Part shown: one piece after another, positions 1 to 13,677 of the stretch | Position numbering within the stretch: the first letter of the stretch is position 1 | How the letters are laid out: the number at the start of each line of letters is the position of its first letter | NCBI GenBank assembly: GCA_008508345.1 | Contig: QNGE01001325.1 | Coordinates: forward strand, 1-64,000 | Source: Paragonimus westermani | Lineage: Eukaryota; Platyhelminthes; Trematoda; Plagiorchiida; Troglotrematidae | DNA length: 64,000 bases | Reading direction: 5' to 3' | Notes under the pieces: model-generated | Seen by the model: the letters and a program-made list of their open reading frames with translations, nothing else | Database searches by the model: none | What the model was told of the DNA's origin: nothing | Translations under genes and position numbers: made by a program

Positions 1-150
1 CTCATCTAAAATCATAAATCTGCCACACTACTTATCAGTGAACACTCTACCGCCTAAACTACGAAGCCACTCCAGGAGCTTGAAAATTTCATATTTGCAT
101 GTGGTACTCATCCATCTCAGTGTCTCACATGGAATCCGCCGTATGATCCA
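1..150 (-). repeat. tRNA-headed SINE-like repeat, copy 1 (family 1)
   Basis: Read on the minus strand, this stretch has an A-box-like sequence (TAGTTTAGGCGGTAG, about 60-75) followed by a decayed B-box region. It aligns over about 140 bp with the repeat at 30786-30960. Shared blocks include the A-box region, the run before it, and an outer block (actcatc..cagtgtctca here, actcaacccactgtctca there). Only the distant copy keeps a clear B box. It is probably an old retroposed repeat cut by the window edge; the family name is not known to me. Confidence 0.5.
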
Positions 151-2269
151 GGGGTCGACTTTCATCTCGATCAAACGAAATATGTGCAGATTAATTACGG
201 CGAAGACATGAACTACTGGCTGACTTTAATAACAGAAACGCCCGAACCTATAGTGCTTCGTTTCAGAAACAGCTCTCCTAGAAGCATGCGGGAATGTAGG
301 GACTACGATCACACTTGAGTTATATTCGACTTACATTATAAAAAAATGTACCCACGAGGCAGGTCCATAGATTGTGTTGTGGCCGGTAACCAGTTTGGCT
401 TAGATTTGATCGTTCATTTAGTATGACCGTTGAGCCACTGACTGGTTTGTATTAAGGCCTCAAACTTTCCGCATGGACCGATCGATTCGGACCTTGAGTG
501 TCTATTTCAGAGTGAAATAATTTTGTTGTGCCATTTGATGAAGTTACCACTTTTCCTATCGTATTTATAGCTCCTCAAAAGGGTTTTCATAGAAACATAC
601 TCACCTAGCGCCATAAAATGATGTGGCAACAAGTTTCTTCTTTGCTATTTATTTACTGGTAATTTCCACTCAAAAAAATAACTGATGATTCGAGTCATTC
701 ATAGTTTTTTCACATCACGTTAGTGTGGATGGACACAACCCACATTGAATCGGCAGTTTGTACTGGCTCCGACCGTAAGAGCTGAAAGTGTTGTTTGTAC
801 TGCATTATGATGCTCACCCTATGTCGTGCGCTCATCCACACTAACAAGATGAAAACAACCTATGCATCAAAGACATGCAAACTCACCCGACACCAACGGT
901 GCTCACAGACCTTGTGGCCGAGCAAATAAGAGCAATGTCTCGTAGCGCGACGGGTATCCGGTGCGATCTTCCATCCAAATTATCTCTGTCTGATGAACCT
1001 AAACAATGAAGAGACTGGTTGTGGGGTGTCGTATTGAAGGTGAGCACCATTGAATCATTACAAACCCAACATGTTTCCCTTCCTTGATAGATGGATGGTC
1101 CACTTCAATCACCAGTGATCACGTGTTATTAGACAGCCGTCTCGGTCGATTGCGCAAACCCCAGTGAACGTGTTACGTAGACCGAGTTATTCGATATACC
1201 TCACTGACCTAGGTGAGGTTCAGGGTAGTCAACAGTCCATCACTAATTTATATCAATTAAACCGCAAGTATGTGAGGATACTACACTGAATTTCTCGTCG
1301 CCTACTGAAGAAAGTCCGAACTGGCGAGTGTCCGTAAACCATCACTTGAAAGAGTGTATGCATGTGATCCAACTTTACCCAAAAAATGTCATTATTTAAC
1401 TGACCAGTCACAAAGTTAATGAACGCCTTCTACTGATCATTCTTAGTTCTATGAAGATTTATGACACCGTGTGAATTGGCTGTATGATTTCTATGAGCTG
1501 CTTGACTAGGAAAGGGCATTTTATATCCGAGCAAGTCAGCCTTGAATTTCGCTAACACACAGATGTTCTGGAGAACCAATAATGTTGTAAGTTAAATTTG
1601 ATGGAGTTTATTTCGGGGTCCTAAAAAAACATCAGTACTTCATGATTCTGATCGCCGGTTGCGTTGGTTACTTTCAGCAAGGAAGTGTATGAGGGATTTA
1701 TCGCTAACACCCAAACCATATCACATCTAAAACCACCATATTATTCGAACTACCATTAGTTTCCGTCCCTCATTCAAGTCGGCAATGTTTGTTATCTTTC
1801 TGACACGAGATCTCACAGTTAGCTATTCCACACGATGAGGCAGAACAGCAGCAATTCGTTTTCATGCCAGTCCTTGTATGAGTGAATATTCCCTCAGCAA
1901 ACAGTCATAAAGAAACTCAGTGGGTTGACTACGGACGAAATGCTACCTACAATCTGTGACCGGTCTTATTTATTCTAAAGATAAATGAACTGGAAATGAA
2001 CTTAAGCCCTACAAGGAGAAAGTCACATATACCGAAGTTTAAAAGATTATTTGGTATTGGTCTGGACTACACATTAGATTTTAAAAAATGCCATGGAAAC
2101 TATGGGACGAATAGGAGAGCGTCCCTTTCACAAATTTGTAGGAATTGAAACCGTTGAAGGTTATACGGTCAGTGACTAGCATAAAATTTGAGTTCGCTTG
2201 AAATAAAGACGGGCTTAATGGTGTAGAAGAAACTAATTCATATTGGATACTGTACACACTTGATCGCTG
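151..2269. other. Unassigned spacer
   Basis: I see no reading frame, RNA gene or recognisable repeat here. Frames are short and closed on both strands. Confidence 0.4.
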
Positions 2270-2445
2270 TCCTTGAATTCTGATGGGCCTCCCGGCCGGC
2301 TCACTTCGAAAGGAAACACTAGACTCACGTTTCTCTCCTGTTAGGGCTCGTCAGTAATATATATTTTCTTTCGGACTGGGATTTGCATTCCGGTCCCCTG
2401 TGCTTGTAAGACTAACGTAACCTAAAAATAGGCGTGGCCGACCAA
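2270..2445 (-). repeat. SINE-like repeat, family 2, copy 1
   Basis: The minus strand shares a tract reading TTACTGACGAGC followed by a purine-rich tail with the repeat at 30130-30300. Both carry GC-rich sequence with a decayed B-box resemblance just before that tract (GGAATGCAAATCCC here). The tRNA-like head is poorly preserved, so calling this a SINE rests mainly on the match to the second copy. Confidence 0.4.
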
Positions 2446-5400
2446 TCTTATCCAAACGCTCAACCGCAATTTTGTGTGAATGGTGTTTCGATTTTCCGAC
2501 TGTCCCGAAAGAAGTACAAAATGAGATGCTCTGTCCACCTCACTCTACAACTCCGTCTGTAGGAACTACTCAGTTGGGTTGAAATCACGGACTTCATTGA
2601 ACCAACCGGGCAGTGAATACAGCAGACATTGAATTTCGGAGACTGGTTCTTTGTTAGGTTCGTTTGTCAAACTTCGGAAACTATGCCCTGGCATTGACGA
2701 ATTCAATAAAGTGACACAATCCAATGTGAAAAGCTCCATGAGATAGACAGTAGTAAGTAGATGTCTCAATGAAATGTTCAGCTTTTAACTTCTGTCCAGA
2801 TATGAGTGAGTGTGTGGTCAGGAGTGATCACTTCGATATAAAACTTCGAAACGATTAAAAAACTTGAAGTTTGATACATCGCTGAATTTGGTAAAGTTAG
2901 TCTAATTGCATTTCTTTAAAAATCGCAGTAAGTAAAATCATATCTAGACATTTTGTTGAGTCTATCATTAACTTCCAGCCTTATTTAAATTATCACGTAG
3001 AGCTGTTTTTCAAAAGTTGCCGTTTTACATGCAAACTATAACAATTTTGTGGGTAATTTTGTGTACAGAAGTAGATAAGAATACTGAAAAGTATGTGCAA
3101 CTGTGACCGAGCTACTAGCTAGGTCAGAAAAGCATCATCACGCTCCTGGTAAACTGCTTGTTGTAGACCACTGGACGGAGTCCGCACAACTCAATAGCTC
3201 TATGGTTGTACTTTCTCAAGTCTTTATCAGATGCGGAGTGTGTAAGTCGATACGCAAGTGGTTTGAAAAAAAATCCACTCGCGAAGAGATGCACAGGGTT
3301 CTTTTGTGATTTCGGTCGCTCGTTACATAATAATCTGGAAAGATGCTTCGTCCAAAAGAATAACTTAGTAATGACACATCTGCTTAGCAAACACGTGGCT
3401 GTAAGTTCGAACTTGGTCAATTTGACTGTTCGTGGCAAGATGAGAACAGCCAATCGACAGATGATTTAATGTGTTGTACGGTGTCAAACAGTTTTTCGGC
3501 ATGAAAACAGAAAAATTAACTACACAAATAACATCAATGTGGTCTCGCTAAAAAGTTATTTCCAATTGTTGAACCTAAAACTAACACGTCTCCATTGCTA
3601 TTGTTGACCGTTTGTAAGTCACCGTCGAACTGAATGCTCTCATTCCTAATGGGTATTGCCAGAGGTCATCTGAGTTATCCAAACATTCTGTAAAACAATA
3701 TTGCTGGTTCAGTACGTGAATCACCTGACATCAGCACTACAAGACGTACGAGGTTTGTGAATTTTAGCAGGCCACCCAGTTTGTCTGTGATGTTTTAATT
3801 AATCGTACTGTTTCTTGCGCGTCAAAATTGTTTATGCTGTTTAACAAACTTAATTACTTGTGAGCTGTTATTTACTTCTAATAAGTAGTGCTAAACACAA
3901 AAAGTTCCGGGGGCAATTTTTCTGTCGTCAGTCAACTCTTCTCCATTCTTAGTGATTTCACCTATCCGAGTATGAAAATAACGATACATTTGCGTTTGTC
4001 AGCCCTTTCGTAATCAAAAGTGCTGGTGGTATCAGCTGAATGCATACACTGCTGGAAAATGTAGACAAATTTAGCATCCAAGTGTGCGTAAATGTCGGCG
4101 CGTTTGTCTGCCGAAACACATGAATGAATATATATATATATATTGAACGGTAATTTCATGTACAGCTTACATCCCCTTAAGGCATGTCATTACGGTCCGC
4201 GTTCACGTTCACTAAAGTGACCCTTAGTAGTGTTTTGACACTCTTCTCTACATAACCTACCTAACAGGAAGTCAATCATCAGAACCGTATACCAGATAAC
4301 AATTATTTTCTATTGGTGATACAGGACCCACTTTGACAAAATCTGGGGACGCATAGCGGTCGTCATATTACTATGCTGTTCAAAATTACTCCGAATAAAT
4401 ACGGAACTTTTCGTATCAAAGCTGCTTCTATCCTCTCCTTCGTTGTGTCTGTCAGCTGGTGTACACAACGATCCATTATACGACCGATAGTATTTTTTAT
4501 TCTAGTCTGAATTTTCAGAAATCCTCTCCAGTTAACACCTGCTGTACAGTGTCGATGTGAACGGTAGAACTTCCACCATACCCCTACTCCACTACTTGGT
4601 TTCAGTTCAGTCAACTACTGGCTAATGATGTGTTATCCTTCTCATCGTTGACGAGTGTATACCCTTGACGACTAAGCCGGTGCGTTTATGTAACAAGCAA
4701 TACAAAGTATCGGGTTGCCACCTAATTTGCTCCTTTCTTTATAAATAGAAGGCGAATAAAAAGGATTTATTTGGATGAGCATTACCTAAATGTGAAACTT
4801 TGGTATGCTTTCCTTGCCCTATGAAACACATAAATGCCTGTAGGTTTCAGTGCGATCAGTCAGCAGAACTAAAGAAGGCCGGACACCTTAGGAATGCAGT
4901 TCACGTGTTCTATGGCAAGATTTTTATCTCTGTTTAAATGAGGGAGGTGAGTGTTGGTCACACTGTTTTCTTGAGACTACCAGCAAGAAAGCCATTCAGA
5001 TTAGGTTCATCTGTCAATTCGCCATAACATTTGATTAAGTGAGTACCTTAAACGTTTTCTGAACAACATTTTTTGCAGTTGTACTGAAACTTTGAGGTAT
5101 TTATTGAGTTCACTACGATACTTTTCGTAGTACCATTAAACTTTTCTCCGTCTGAAAGAAGTACTCAATTGGAGGTATGTTTACTTCCCATTTAGATTCC
5201 TTATATCTTGATGAATTTTCACGAGGACCGAAGAAACATCCGTTTTTTATCAACTTCCAAAAGGATTGACGTCGGTTGGATGCAAAATTCAACTGCACCT
5301 CGGTGAGGATACTGATGTTCTATAACTTACATTCATATATTAGTCGCTGAAACACTGATTTATTGGTCATGGTTACTTAGAAGTTGCGCCAATTTTCGTT

Positions 5401-6267
5401 TGGGTCAACATGAAACGTGGTTCGAAGCGGTAACTCCAGGGCTGATTTCTCAAGGTTGAAAAATGCGCCTGGTTTCGTTTGTGAATATGTTCCAAATTTT
5501 ACTTGAACACAATCACATTATGCTCTCCGGCGAGTGGTCCACGAATAGATACGGTGATCACTTAAGAAATAACGAATAGAATGTTCATCGGAAAATTAGC
5601 CTGAAACTTTCGAGATAAAAATTGAATTCGCAGTTTGTCACATTTGTATCCTATGGTCATGTTTTCGCGGAAATTTTGATTTATCTAACAGTCGGTATTT
5701 TTGGACAAAATGATTCACCCTATTCTGTCGACTTCACACAAAATAACATCTCCCATCACATTACACCCATTATTTGAGGATATCCATTCGAACTCATTCC
5801 ACACATTACGTTGAGTGTATGCATTCATTGATTTTTGGAATATTACTGATACCTCGGTTTCCAATTTCCGCTTTTTATACATTACTTTGACATAAAAACT
5901 AAGCCTATTACCGCAATTTACGTGACATACTTTTTCAAGCTGTTATTATATATGGTCAATTTATAACGAGAGATTCTATTGACTCGACAACAGCTGCTAC
6001 CTAAAAATAGTCAAGGCGGTTTCTTTCGTCGTATACTAATTGCAAAATGTTGTTCTTGATGAATTTTCGTAAACCTGCTACACTTTTTGGAAAAATTGTT
6101 TAAATAAATATAATCAACAAACTGATTGCTAGTTTTAGTCCGTCATGTTGAAATGTTGCATTTGGTCTGAATTTCATGTATTTCGGGAAGAACTTTCAGT
6201 GGAGTTCGTTAGTTATACTTTTCAGCATTTACGAAACCGCTTGAAGGTGACCAGATGTTGTTAATCT
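2446..6267. other. Unassigned spacer with an AT microsatellite
   Basis: A short (AT)n run lies at about 4128-4143. Open frames of 60-110 codons at 3.1-3.5 kb overlap on both strands and show no domain I recognise. No splice-bounded exon stands out. Confidence 0.4.
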
Positions 6268-6362
6268 GTCGTAACCAAAACAAGGCCAGCCTCCCTAGAC
6301 AGGGATCAAACCACTAACCGTGTAACGGGTTGACTGGCGTCCCTACTACTGGGCTATCACAA
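6268..6362 (-). repeat. tRNA-headed SINE-like repeat
   Basis: On the minus strand an A-box-like TAGCCCAGTAGTAGGG is followed about 40 nt later by a good B box, GGTTTGATCCC. This is the internal RNA polymerase III promoter layout of a tRNA-derived SINE. No proper tRNA cloverleaf with a paired acceptor stem was found, so it is not called a tRNA gene. Confidence 0.5.
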
Positions 6363-9060
6363 ACTGTCTGTCATGTGTGTACCACCCTCACCTAATAATT
6401 ACAAAGTGTCTCCCATCAGACATGTCTGATTTACCCAAAATTCGCCGATAATGAACAAGTTGATACGATTGTTACTTAATACTGTCCATCAGTCTTGACA
6501 AACTGCATAAATACCGTATGCCATGTTGAGTTAACGGTTCCACCGGCTGAGAGTTTTCAGCGAAATTGGACGCTGCCGACATATTTTGACTTGTAGTAAG
6601 TAAAGGATTTGTTCAAGCCAGGTCTCAGTCACAAGATATTGCCCAGCAGTATGTCTCGAGTGACCAGTTAACAAGTAAGAGACAGCCTATTTAAGATGTT
6701 TTCACTCTCAGTGTTACACAGATGACTGCAAACGATAAATGAGTCAACTTGGTCACCTCCGCCTTCAAAATGATCTTTGGTAACCGTACTGTAGAACTGG
6801 CGGGACCACCAACGGTACTATCCACCACCTTTGTTAATCAGACCTGCAAAGATAACCTGGGGAATTTCCATTTTAGTCCTTAAACCCAAAGTCGTGCAAG
6901 TTGGTGCGTCGGCAGTTTGATGATAAGCACCATTGTTTTCATAAACTAACAAGATGACAGTAAGCTCGCTTGGTAGTTGTTTCGGGTCAAAATTGCTAGA
7001 ATGCCGTATCCCACTATGACTCAACATAATTTTCTCGATGAATGTTTGCGTGTCTAGTACTCCGACTCAATAGGCATATGCCAAAATGGATCGAAATTCC
7101 TTTAACCCAGAACAAGTTAAAAGCAACGATTACTGAAAAATTTCGAGTTGAACAGAAATATCAATAACAATCTTCCGCAAGGATGTATTACGACCTCCTG
7201 AACTGTGTTCTTGGCTTGTCGCGTGTTCGAATATTGCGTGTAAGGCCAATCAGTCTCTTGTAATCTTTCATGCCAGTCATAAGATACAAGAAACAACTCT
7301 TTGTACTCAAGATATTTTACGATTTTTATGACCTAATCAAACGATTTTAGCTATCCCACTTCCTAACAATTGTAACTCATAGACCAAATCAAGTGTACCA
7401 TCACAAGTGAACAAACAAAGTTTGTAGTAAACTTTCCAGCTATTGCACTGACAAAGATGGAAATACCACGGTCCACGTGGATGCTTTTTGGGAACCGTCG
7501 GGTGCAACATATGGCTTACTTCCATCAACGTGATTACAGAAACTCTGTGGGCATAACGACGGTTAAACTTGGGTAGCTCGCTCAGAGTCAGCCTGACTGT
7601 CTGATGACTGTTAATCCGTTTTCCGATAAGCAAAGAAGGCCATTTGGTGATAATGAAGTCAGAAGACAACCTGCAAAGACAGAACAGAGTTAGTTACTTG
7701 ACATAATGGAACAAAGCTAATGGCTGCATTCATAAACAAGTTGGAACTAGCCATCCGATTTTGTTCCCCGAGGGTTTGAAGTGATCACGTGGACTAAAGT
7801 TTTCTCGAAGCACGTAACAATAGTTAAGTGGATCAGTTTCATAATTTAGTGAAAAGAACATTAACGTCTACCATCATAAGTAACCGTTATAAGTATACTG
7901 AATGCAAGTAAATTAGACAAGCAAGAATATGCAATGTTCACAACATGAAAGAGCCTAAACGGTCCCAGGAGATAAAGCAGTCAATTCTAATTGAGGTACA
8001 CCGTGATCAAAATACAGAACGGTTGAAACATAAAAGGATGAAACATGATTAAAAAGAAAACACTGATGAAAATCATCTCATCATATAGAACACTTGAGAA
8101 TGCTTGATGAGAACATTGATGAGTGAAGGGGACCGGTTGGTGTAAGCTTGTTGCGGCTAAGTTATCATCCATGGGTTCCTAGTGAGGAAATGACGTTACA
8201 GTTCAGTTTTGACTTTAGCACTCAACGTTTCGGGAAGTCGATGTCCAAAGTAGCTGCAAGAACCGATCAGATCAAGAAAATCCCTGACTAGGTTGAAATG
8301 TACATTTCATGTGATCTTTGTTAACTTGCTCAAAGTGAACAATCACTGAGTATTTCATCTGAATATGTTTGTTAATCATAGATATGTCTTCCAAACAAAC
8401 GGTAGAGAATTAAAGCAACTGCAACGGGTTATCGACTGAATGGCGTTATTTCCGTTTGAGAGTTGATAAAAATTATTTCTCCTGGTACAATCGTTGTACG
8501 CAAACTAACCCGCTGCTGCGCTGGCAATTACAAGTTTTAATTGTCTACTGTGTACACTGCACAATATATATATATATACTCAGCGTGATCATGAGCACCA
8601 AGGTCTCTAGAAGTTGACTATACTTATCCGACTGTACTATTCATTCTGAAAAAAAACAGAAGAACGATGAACTGTTCATTCTTGAGATAAAAAATGCGTC
8701 CAAAATGGAACAATTCATTCACAACTTTATCCATCACTAGTGATAAGGGTTTCCAGCTTTTTCCATCTATTATATTCTCATTACTAACTAAATACAACAC
8801 ACTCGCCATGATTGCCAATCTTTCCTTTATTCCTTATAGATGTAAAGATCTTTCACAATCTAATATCTCACGATTTCTTTTCGCCACATATGTTGATTAA
8901 GCATCTATTCCTCGAATTCATAGATGTCGCCTATGCCTTATTTATCCCAGAAGCACTCGCTGGTTACAAACATCTCCACGATATACAGTTAACTGAACAA
9001 TTAGGTTGAACAGTCTGAAACTTTCTCCATCTTATACAAATGTGTCAAAGCACTGTTTAC
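6363..9060. other. Unassigned spacer before PLE-B
   Basis: An (AT)n run lies at about 8563-8578. A 110-codon minus-strand open stretch at 7337-7669 has no domain I can name. The upstream part of the PLE-B reverse transcriptase may lie in 8.7-9.0 kb, where two overlapping plus-strand frames are open, but I cannot match them to RT motifs. Confidence 0.35.
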
Positions 9061-10110
9061 AATTTTTAAAGGCTATAGGTAGTCAGTTAGGCGTAACGTT
9101 AACCGACATTTTCTTGAGGATGACAGATCGGAAATTCGCAGATAATATTTCCAAAACGTTATTGTACAAGTGGTAGTTTGATTATGTATCACTTTCTATG
9201 GATACTGATCATTTTGATTTGTTGCTAACCTTCATAACTTCATTCATCTGTACCTCTCCTTTTCCAATGAAACTATATCAAACGACAGTTTTGCTTATAC
9301 GCATTCATCATCAAGCGTGAGGATTGTACATCACAACAATCTCCCGTCGCACAGTAACAATGGGCGGACAATATCATCACTTCTCCAGTTCTGCCCCGGT
9401 AGCGTACATGTGGGGTTTCGTTAAAGCTCTGTTTCATAGAGCCAGACGAATGTGCACCTTTGACAGGTTGCATACGAAACAAGAGATGCTAAGAAAAACG
9501 TTATTAGCAAACAAATATTCCGGGAAGTTCATAGGCGCCCACAACATGATGAACAAATGCAATAAGCCATTTCGAACAACTCGAAAGAAAGATATATCTC
9601 TATTTCTGCAGTTCATATGGGATCAGTTGGTAAACGACTGCAAACCGAAGTTGAAGTCTGCCTTATCCCGTACGTATGCACCTATCCGTTTACGCTTGGT
9701 TCAACCCAGCAAAAGACCATTTCTACGCAATCGCGAACGCAGTTTATCAAACTATTCTCTCTCTTTGGTTACCCACCAATATGCTTACAGTTGAAGTGAA
9801 ATTTACATAAACAGAATACATCGACAACTGTCTTAGCGGGCGACAGAACAAATCGCGAACTGGTTAAAACAACTCACCACACAACAATCTCACACCAGTG
9901 AATCCGTTGCCTGTACTCCTGCATTGTATACTGCTAGACACCTCATAGTTACTGGTTATCAGGTTGATTCCCTTAGATCATTCAAAATACAGTTACATAA
10001 TTGAAACCCTAAGCTACTGACTTTTAGCGAAACTATGTAGATCGGAACTCATCATCGGGCGTTTTGTGCACAATGTTTGAAGCAACCTACTGGGTTGCCA
10101 TGACGTTGAT
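9061..10110 (+). pseudogene. Penelope-like element PLE-B: RT end, linker and GIY-YIG remnant
   Basis: Penelope-like elements encode a reverse transcriptase joined to a GIY-YIG endonuclease. Here the plus strand shows a decayed RT motif (AIGSQLGVTLTDIF, about 9072-9114) and then the palm region, where the expected catalytic Y-x-D-D is lost and a stop lies at 9174-9176. The conserved PLE linker follows (FVKALFHRARRMCT, TLLANKYSGKFI) in an open stretch at 9324-9794. At about 9830-10110 there are decayed GIY-YIG C-terminal blocks (IARHLI-like ARHLIVTGYQVDSLRSFK and the PKLLTF block). Several frameshifts and stops make it inactive. It differs in sequence from PLE-A and so belongs to another PLE lineage. 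No terminal repeats were found. Confidence 0.75.
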
Positions 10111-13100
10111 AACGTAAAGTGTGATGTGATTGTATGCTTGTTCATATCTTATCTATCTCTATTTGTCTGTTGTACACAACCTGTATGTTTTAACTGAAGA
10201 GAGTGAACGAATTGGTCACACATCGCAATATATTTCTTCGTTCTCCACTGATGAAGGTGTTCCAGGTTCTTTAAAATATATCGATGTAATTTTTCACTTT
10301 TTACAGGCAGTTTATATTGGCACTGTCCAATAGCAATATACAATTTCGTGTCTATGACATGATTACATTATTGAGTCATACCATGCAACGTTCTCTGCAT
10401 CTAGCTATTTTGTCTGCCAAAATCAGAAGAGTTGGCAACTTGTGTTGTGAAACAGAAACCGTATCTCGTTTCTTCCAACCGCATTCTACAATTCGTAATT
10501 GCTTGTATACTCAATTACTGGCCATTCTTTTCTCTGGTTACTTTTATAATCCGTTATCGAACGACTCATATTAAATTTCCTCAATGTTGCAATGATGCTT
10601 TGAATATTAACTTAGTGTGTCTTATTACTATGCAACACTTTGAATTTCGACAAAAGTTAGTCTGGCAAGGTTCATCTTGCCCTGATCCTGATCCACCAAC
10701 TGGGGGTTTTCGACTTTCAGTGAATAACCGTTGAAAACCTCAATTTTCAATACGTCGATACACACTTTCTGTCTTGAACCATGTTTAACTTATTCTTTTG
10801 CGAACCTTATGTGTGTACAAACCGAGCTCATTATGAGTATAGCTCATCGTAATCAAGTACTTGTGATATTCGCTTGTATCACTTGTATGACCTGTTGTAA
10901 GGTGAGAGTAGACTAATGTTAGATAGTTTTCTTCAGAGGTGTATAAACATTTCCCTATCCTGACGCCAAAAATCAACTTCCATGCAGAGACGCTGCACTA
11001 CGTTGCCTTAGTGGTAGGTTCAAGTTCAGAACTGTCCATCTGCAAGCATGTCGCATGGTTGCACACGAACTAACAACATATTCAGAGAGTGATCTTCTGT
11101 CAAAGACATTACCGTTGTGGATCTGCGAGAAACAACAATAACGGACCTTCCAACAGTGTCACGTCAGCAAACCCCGACTATCGGTGAGGAATCTCTGGGC
11201 TGGGCAAACTGATTTGTGCGGTTTGATTAAGTCGTATCTATCAGTCACAGGTTTTCAATGTATTTTGGCTAGGTTAGTCACCCGGCATTATTTAATCCAA
11301 GTGAATTGGAATGTCTATTCGAGCAAACCCTGAAAGAGTGTTAGGACTACAAGGCGATAGTTTCATTTCTACTCCATGTCCCACTCCGTTTACTCACGAT
11401 CGTAAATTAGATGTAAAGCAGTACCAGAGGAAGTCCCATAAGATATTTTCAGCTGATAGTGAGACCGGTAAAAGTGATGGAGAGACACGTGAACTTGTCT
11501 GGTGAATATATTAACCAAGAAACCTCACAGTGCGTTATTTCGAAAGCCATTCTGAAGTTATTTTGAGCATGACAATTGTGACCACTTATGTATGTCGTTT
11601 AATTTATGTCTATGATATATATTATTTTTGTGGTGAGGAATGGCTTCGTTTGCATTAGTAAACCATATTAAGCATCCGTTGCAATTTCAGAAAAAAAGAT
11701 TCAACAAGTCCAAAGTTGGTTTTTTTTCGTACCAAGTTTTTAAAACATCACAAGTCAGAAGAGATTTATTTTAGACAAGTCCGGATGTCTTCTGTATAAC
11801 AAAAGTAGTTTGCGAAATAAAGCTCAAAAATTCGGTTCCACGGACACAACAGTTAGCGAGAATATTCGTTATTTTATCTGTTAAGTGGTCGAGAATTCAA
11901 AGCGGTTCGTTTACAGACTACATAATTTAGCTTTCTATATCACATCCAAATATGACAGAATTATCGTGATAGAAAAACTCCGCACGGTCTGTAGAGTGTG
12001 AGAAGTTTGTTTTATTCAGTGTGATTGGGTGACTAAAAGCAAGTTGAAAAGATCCTCAGTCTGTAAAGCTCACCGATTTGCTAAATCGAGCTTTCAATCT
12101 GAGTGCAGGACGAACGGCAAATAAACACAATCTGAGCGGAATGTATCTCAGTGGATCATAAACCGGTAGGATTCAAGACCCGTCATCATGCACACGCCCA
12201 GTGCTGGTTGGACTCTACAACCACACTGGATTTGATAGTTGGGAGTGGTCGTCCCAGATCAAACAGAACACAGTATGGGATTTTGAATAGGGGGGTAAGA
12301 TCTGAATTTTGCGGACGTTTGAATGCGTGCGTCAGTGTGATCACTCATTTTGTCCGGCATAGTGTTTAAGAACATGTGCGTCAATTTGCAAAAGTCTTTG
12401 GGATTGTACATACACTATATAGATTATGCAGAAGCTTAATTTAAATCCAGAACCAGTTTGTGTTGTCACCACATGAACGCTACTCTGCACCACACATGGG
12501 AATTTGATGGGCTGTATCAATTTGAAAAGTCATGAAAACTCAAAACGATTTACTCTATCCTAGTGAGTGGTTGACAGCTAATCATTAGTCATATGTTCAC
12601 AGAAATTCAAATTACTTGACACATGGTCAAAATAAACCTATTTGCTGATTTTCATATAGGAAAGTTACTGACGGCTGAATTCATATCTCCCCACAGCTTA
12701 TAACGCCCTGAGTGGAAGTCTTTCATTCTGGCTATTCGTTAGCTTGTTTAACGGATCAGACCGGATATATGTGCAGTCAAACTAAAACGCAGCCATGACT
12801 AAATTGTAGTTCACTATGCATACATATATGATATACAGCTGCTTACTAATGGGCTTTAATCTCTGCCTGACTTCTATCACCTAACAGTATACATTTAGCC
12901 AGTTACTGAACATATGACAGCATCAACGGTTATTCACCAGTTCCTGGTGTGTGCAATTTCGACCAGATAAAAACAGTCCCTTATTGTAGTCAACTTTACC
13001 CCCACGCGACCGACAGCTTGTTTTTGGTTCACACGGGTCAGTAAAAAATGGAAACTGAACTAGCCTGTGTTTTCATATGAATGTCAGCACAGTTACGAAT

Positions 13101-13630
13101 CCCTTCAGGACATTTTAAGACGAGTTATTCTTGCTGGTTACTATTCCCATTACTGTTGGTTACACGCACACACATACACTTGTCCACTTAACAGTATGGA
13201 CAGCCGAATTCACATTCACCAATGAAAACGGATGTTATTCTTAAATTAGGAATGGGTTGTTTCAGTCCCTGGCCCAGTTAGAGCTGACGATGGCGATAAT
13301 GCTTTGGATTAGAGCTGTTAGCACTTCTGGCGGCAGTTTTACCACAGGTGTTTGATTGCGGTTGCCTGGACAATAACCAAGGAAATTCGGTCAGTCGTTG
13401 CTAGGATGGGATGACAGACAGCTGTGTGTAAACGCGTGTGGGTGGTTCGAGTTGGTCATATGGAGGGAAGTAGGGTTACAACTGGCAAAGCTGCGTACAT
13501 CCCCCTCCCTCCTTTTGTAGGACGAAGACGGACTGATGGACGACACTCATAATTTTCTCCTAACACATTTGCGATTTCATGACTCATTAGAAAAAATTCA
13601 TTCATTTTTAGTTGTGTTTGGGTTGCCAAA
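10111..13630. other. Unassigned spacer
   Basis: No recognisable gene. A weak tRNA-like pair of boxes lies on the plus strand at about 12145-12190 (TATCTCAGTGG, then GGATTCAAGACCC), closer together than in a normal tRNA, so it may be a deleted SINE head. Open stretches at 10.1-10.9 kb show no domain. Confidence 0.35.
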
Positions 13631-13653
13631 CCAGGAAACCCCTGGTTTCCTGG
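13631..13653. repeat. Perfect 10-bp inverted repeat (hairpin)
   Basis: Arms ccaggaaacc (13631-13640) and ggtttcctgg (13644-13653) are exact reverse complements separated by three bases. No U-run follows and no gene is adjacent, so its role is unknown. Confidence 0.8.
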
Positions 13654-13677
13654 AAAGTGATCTACTTGACTAATTCA

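Noticed and set aside
7337..7669. 110-codon minus-strand frame with a VPKK motif resembling a gypsy RT linker
   Set aside because: Neighbouring RT blocks are absent, so the four-residue match is not meaningful.
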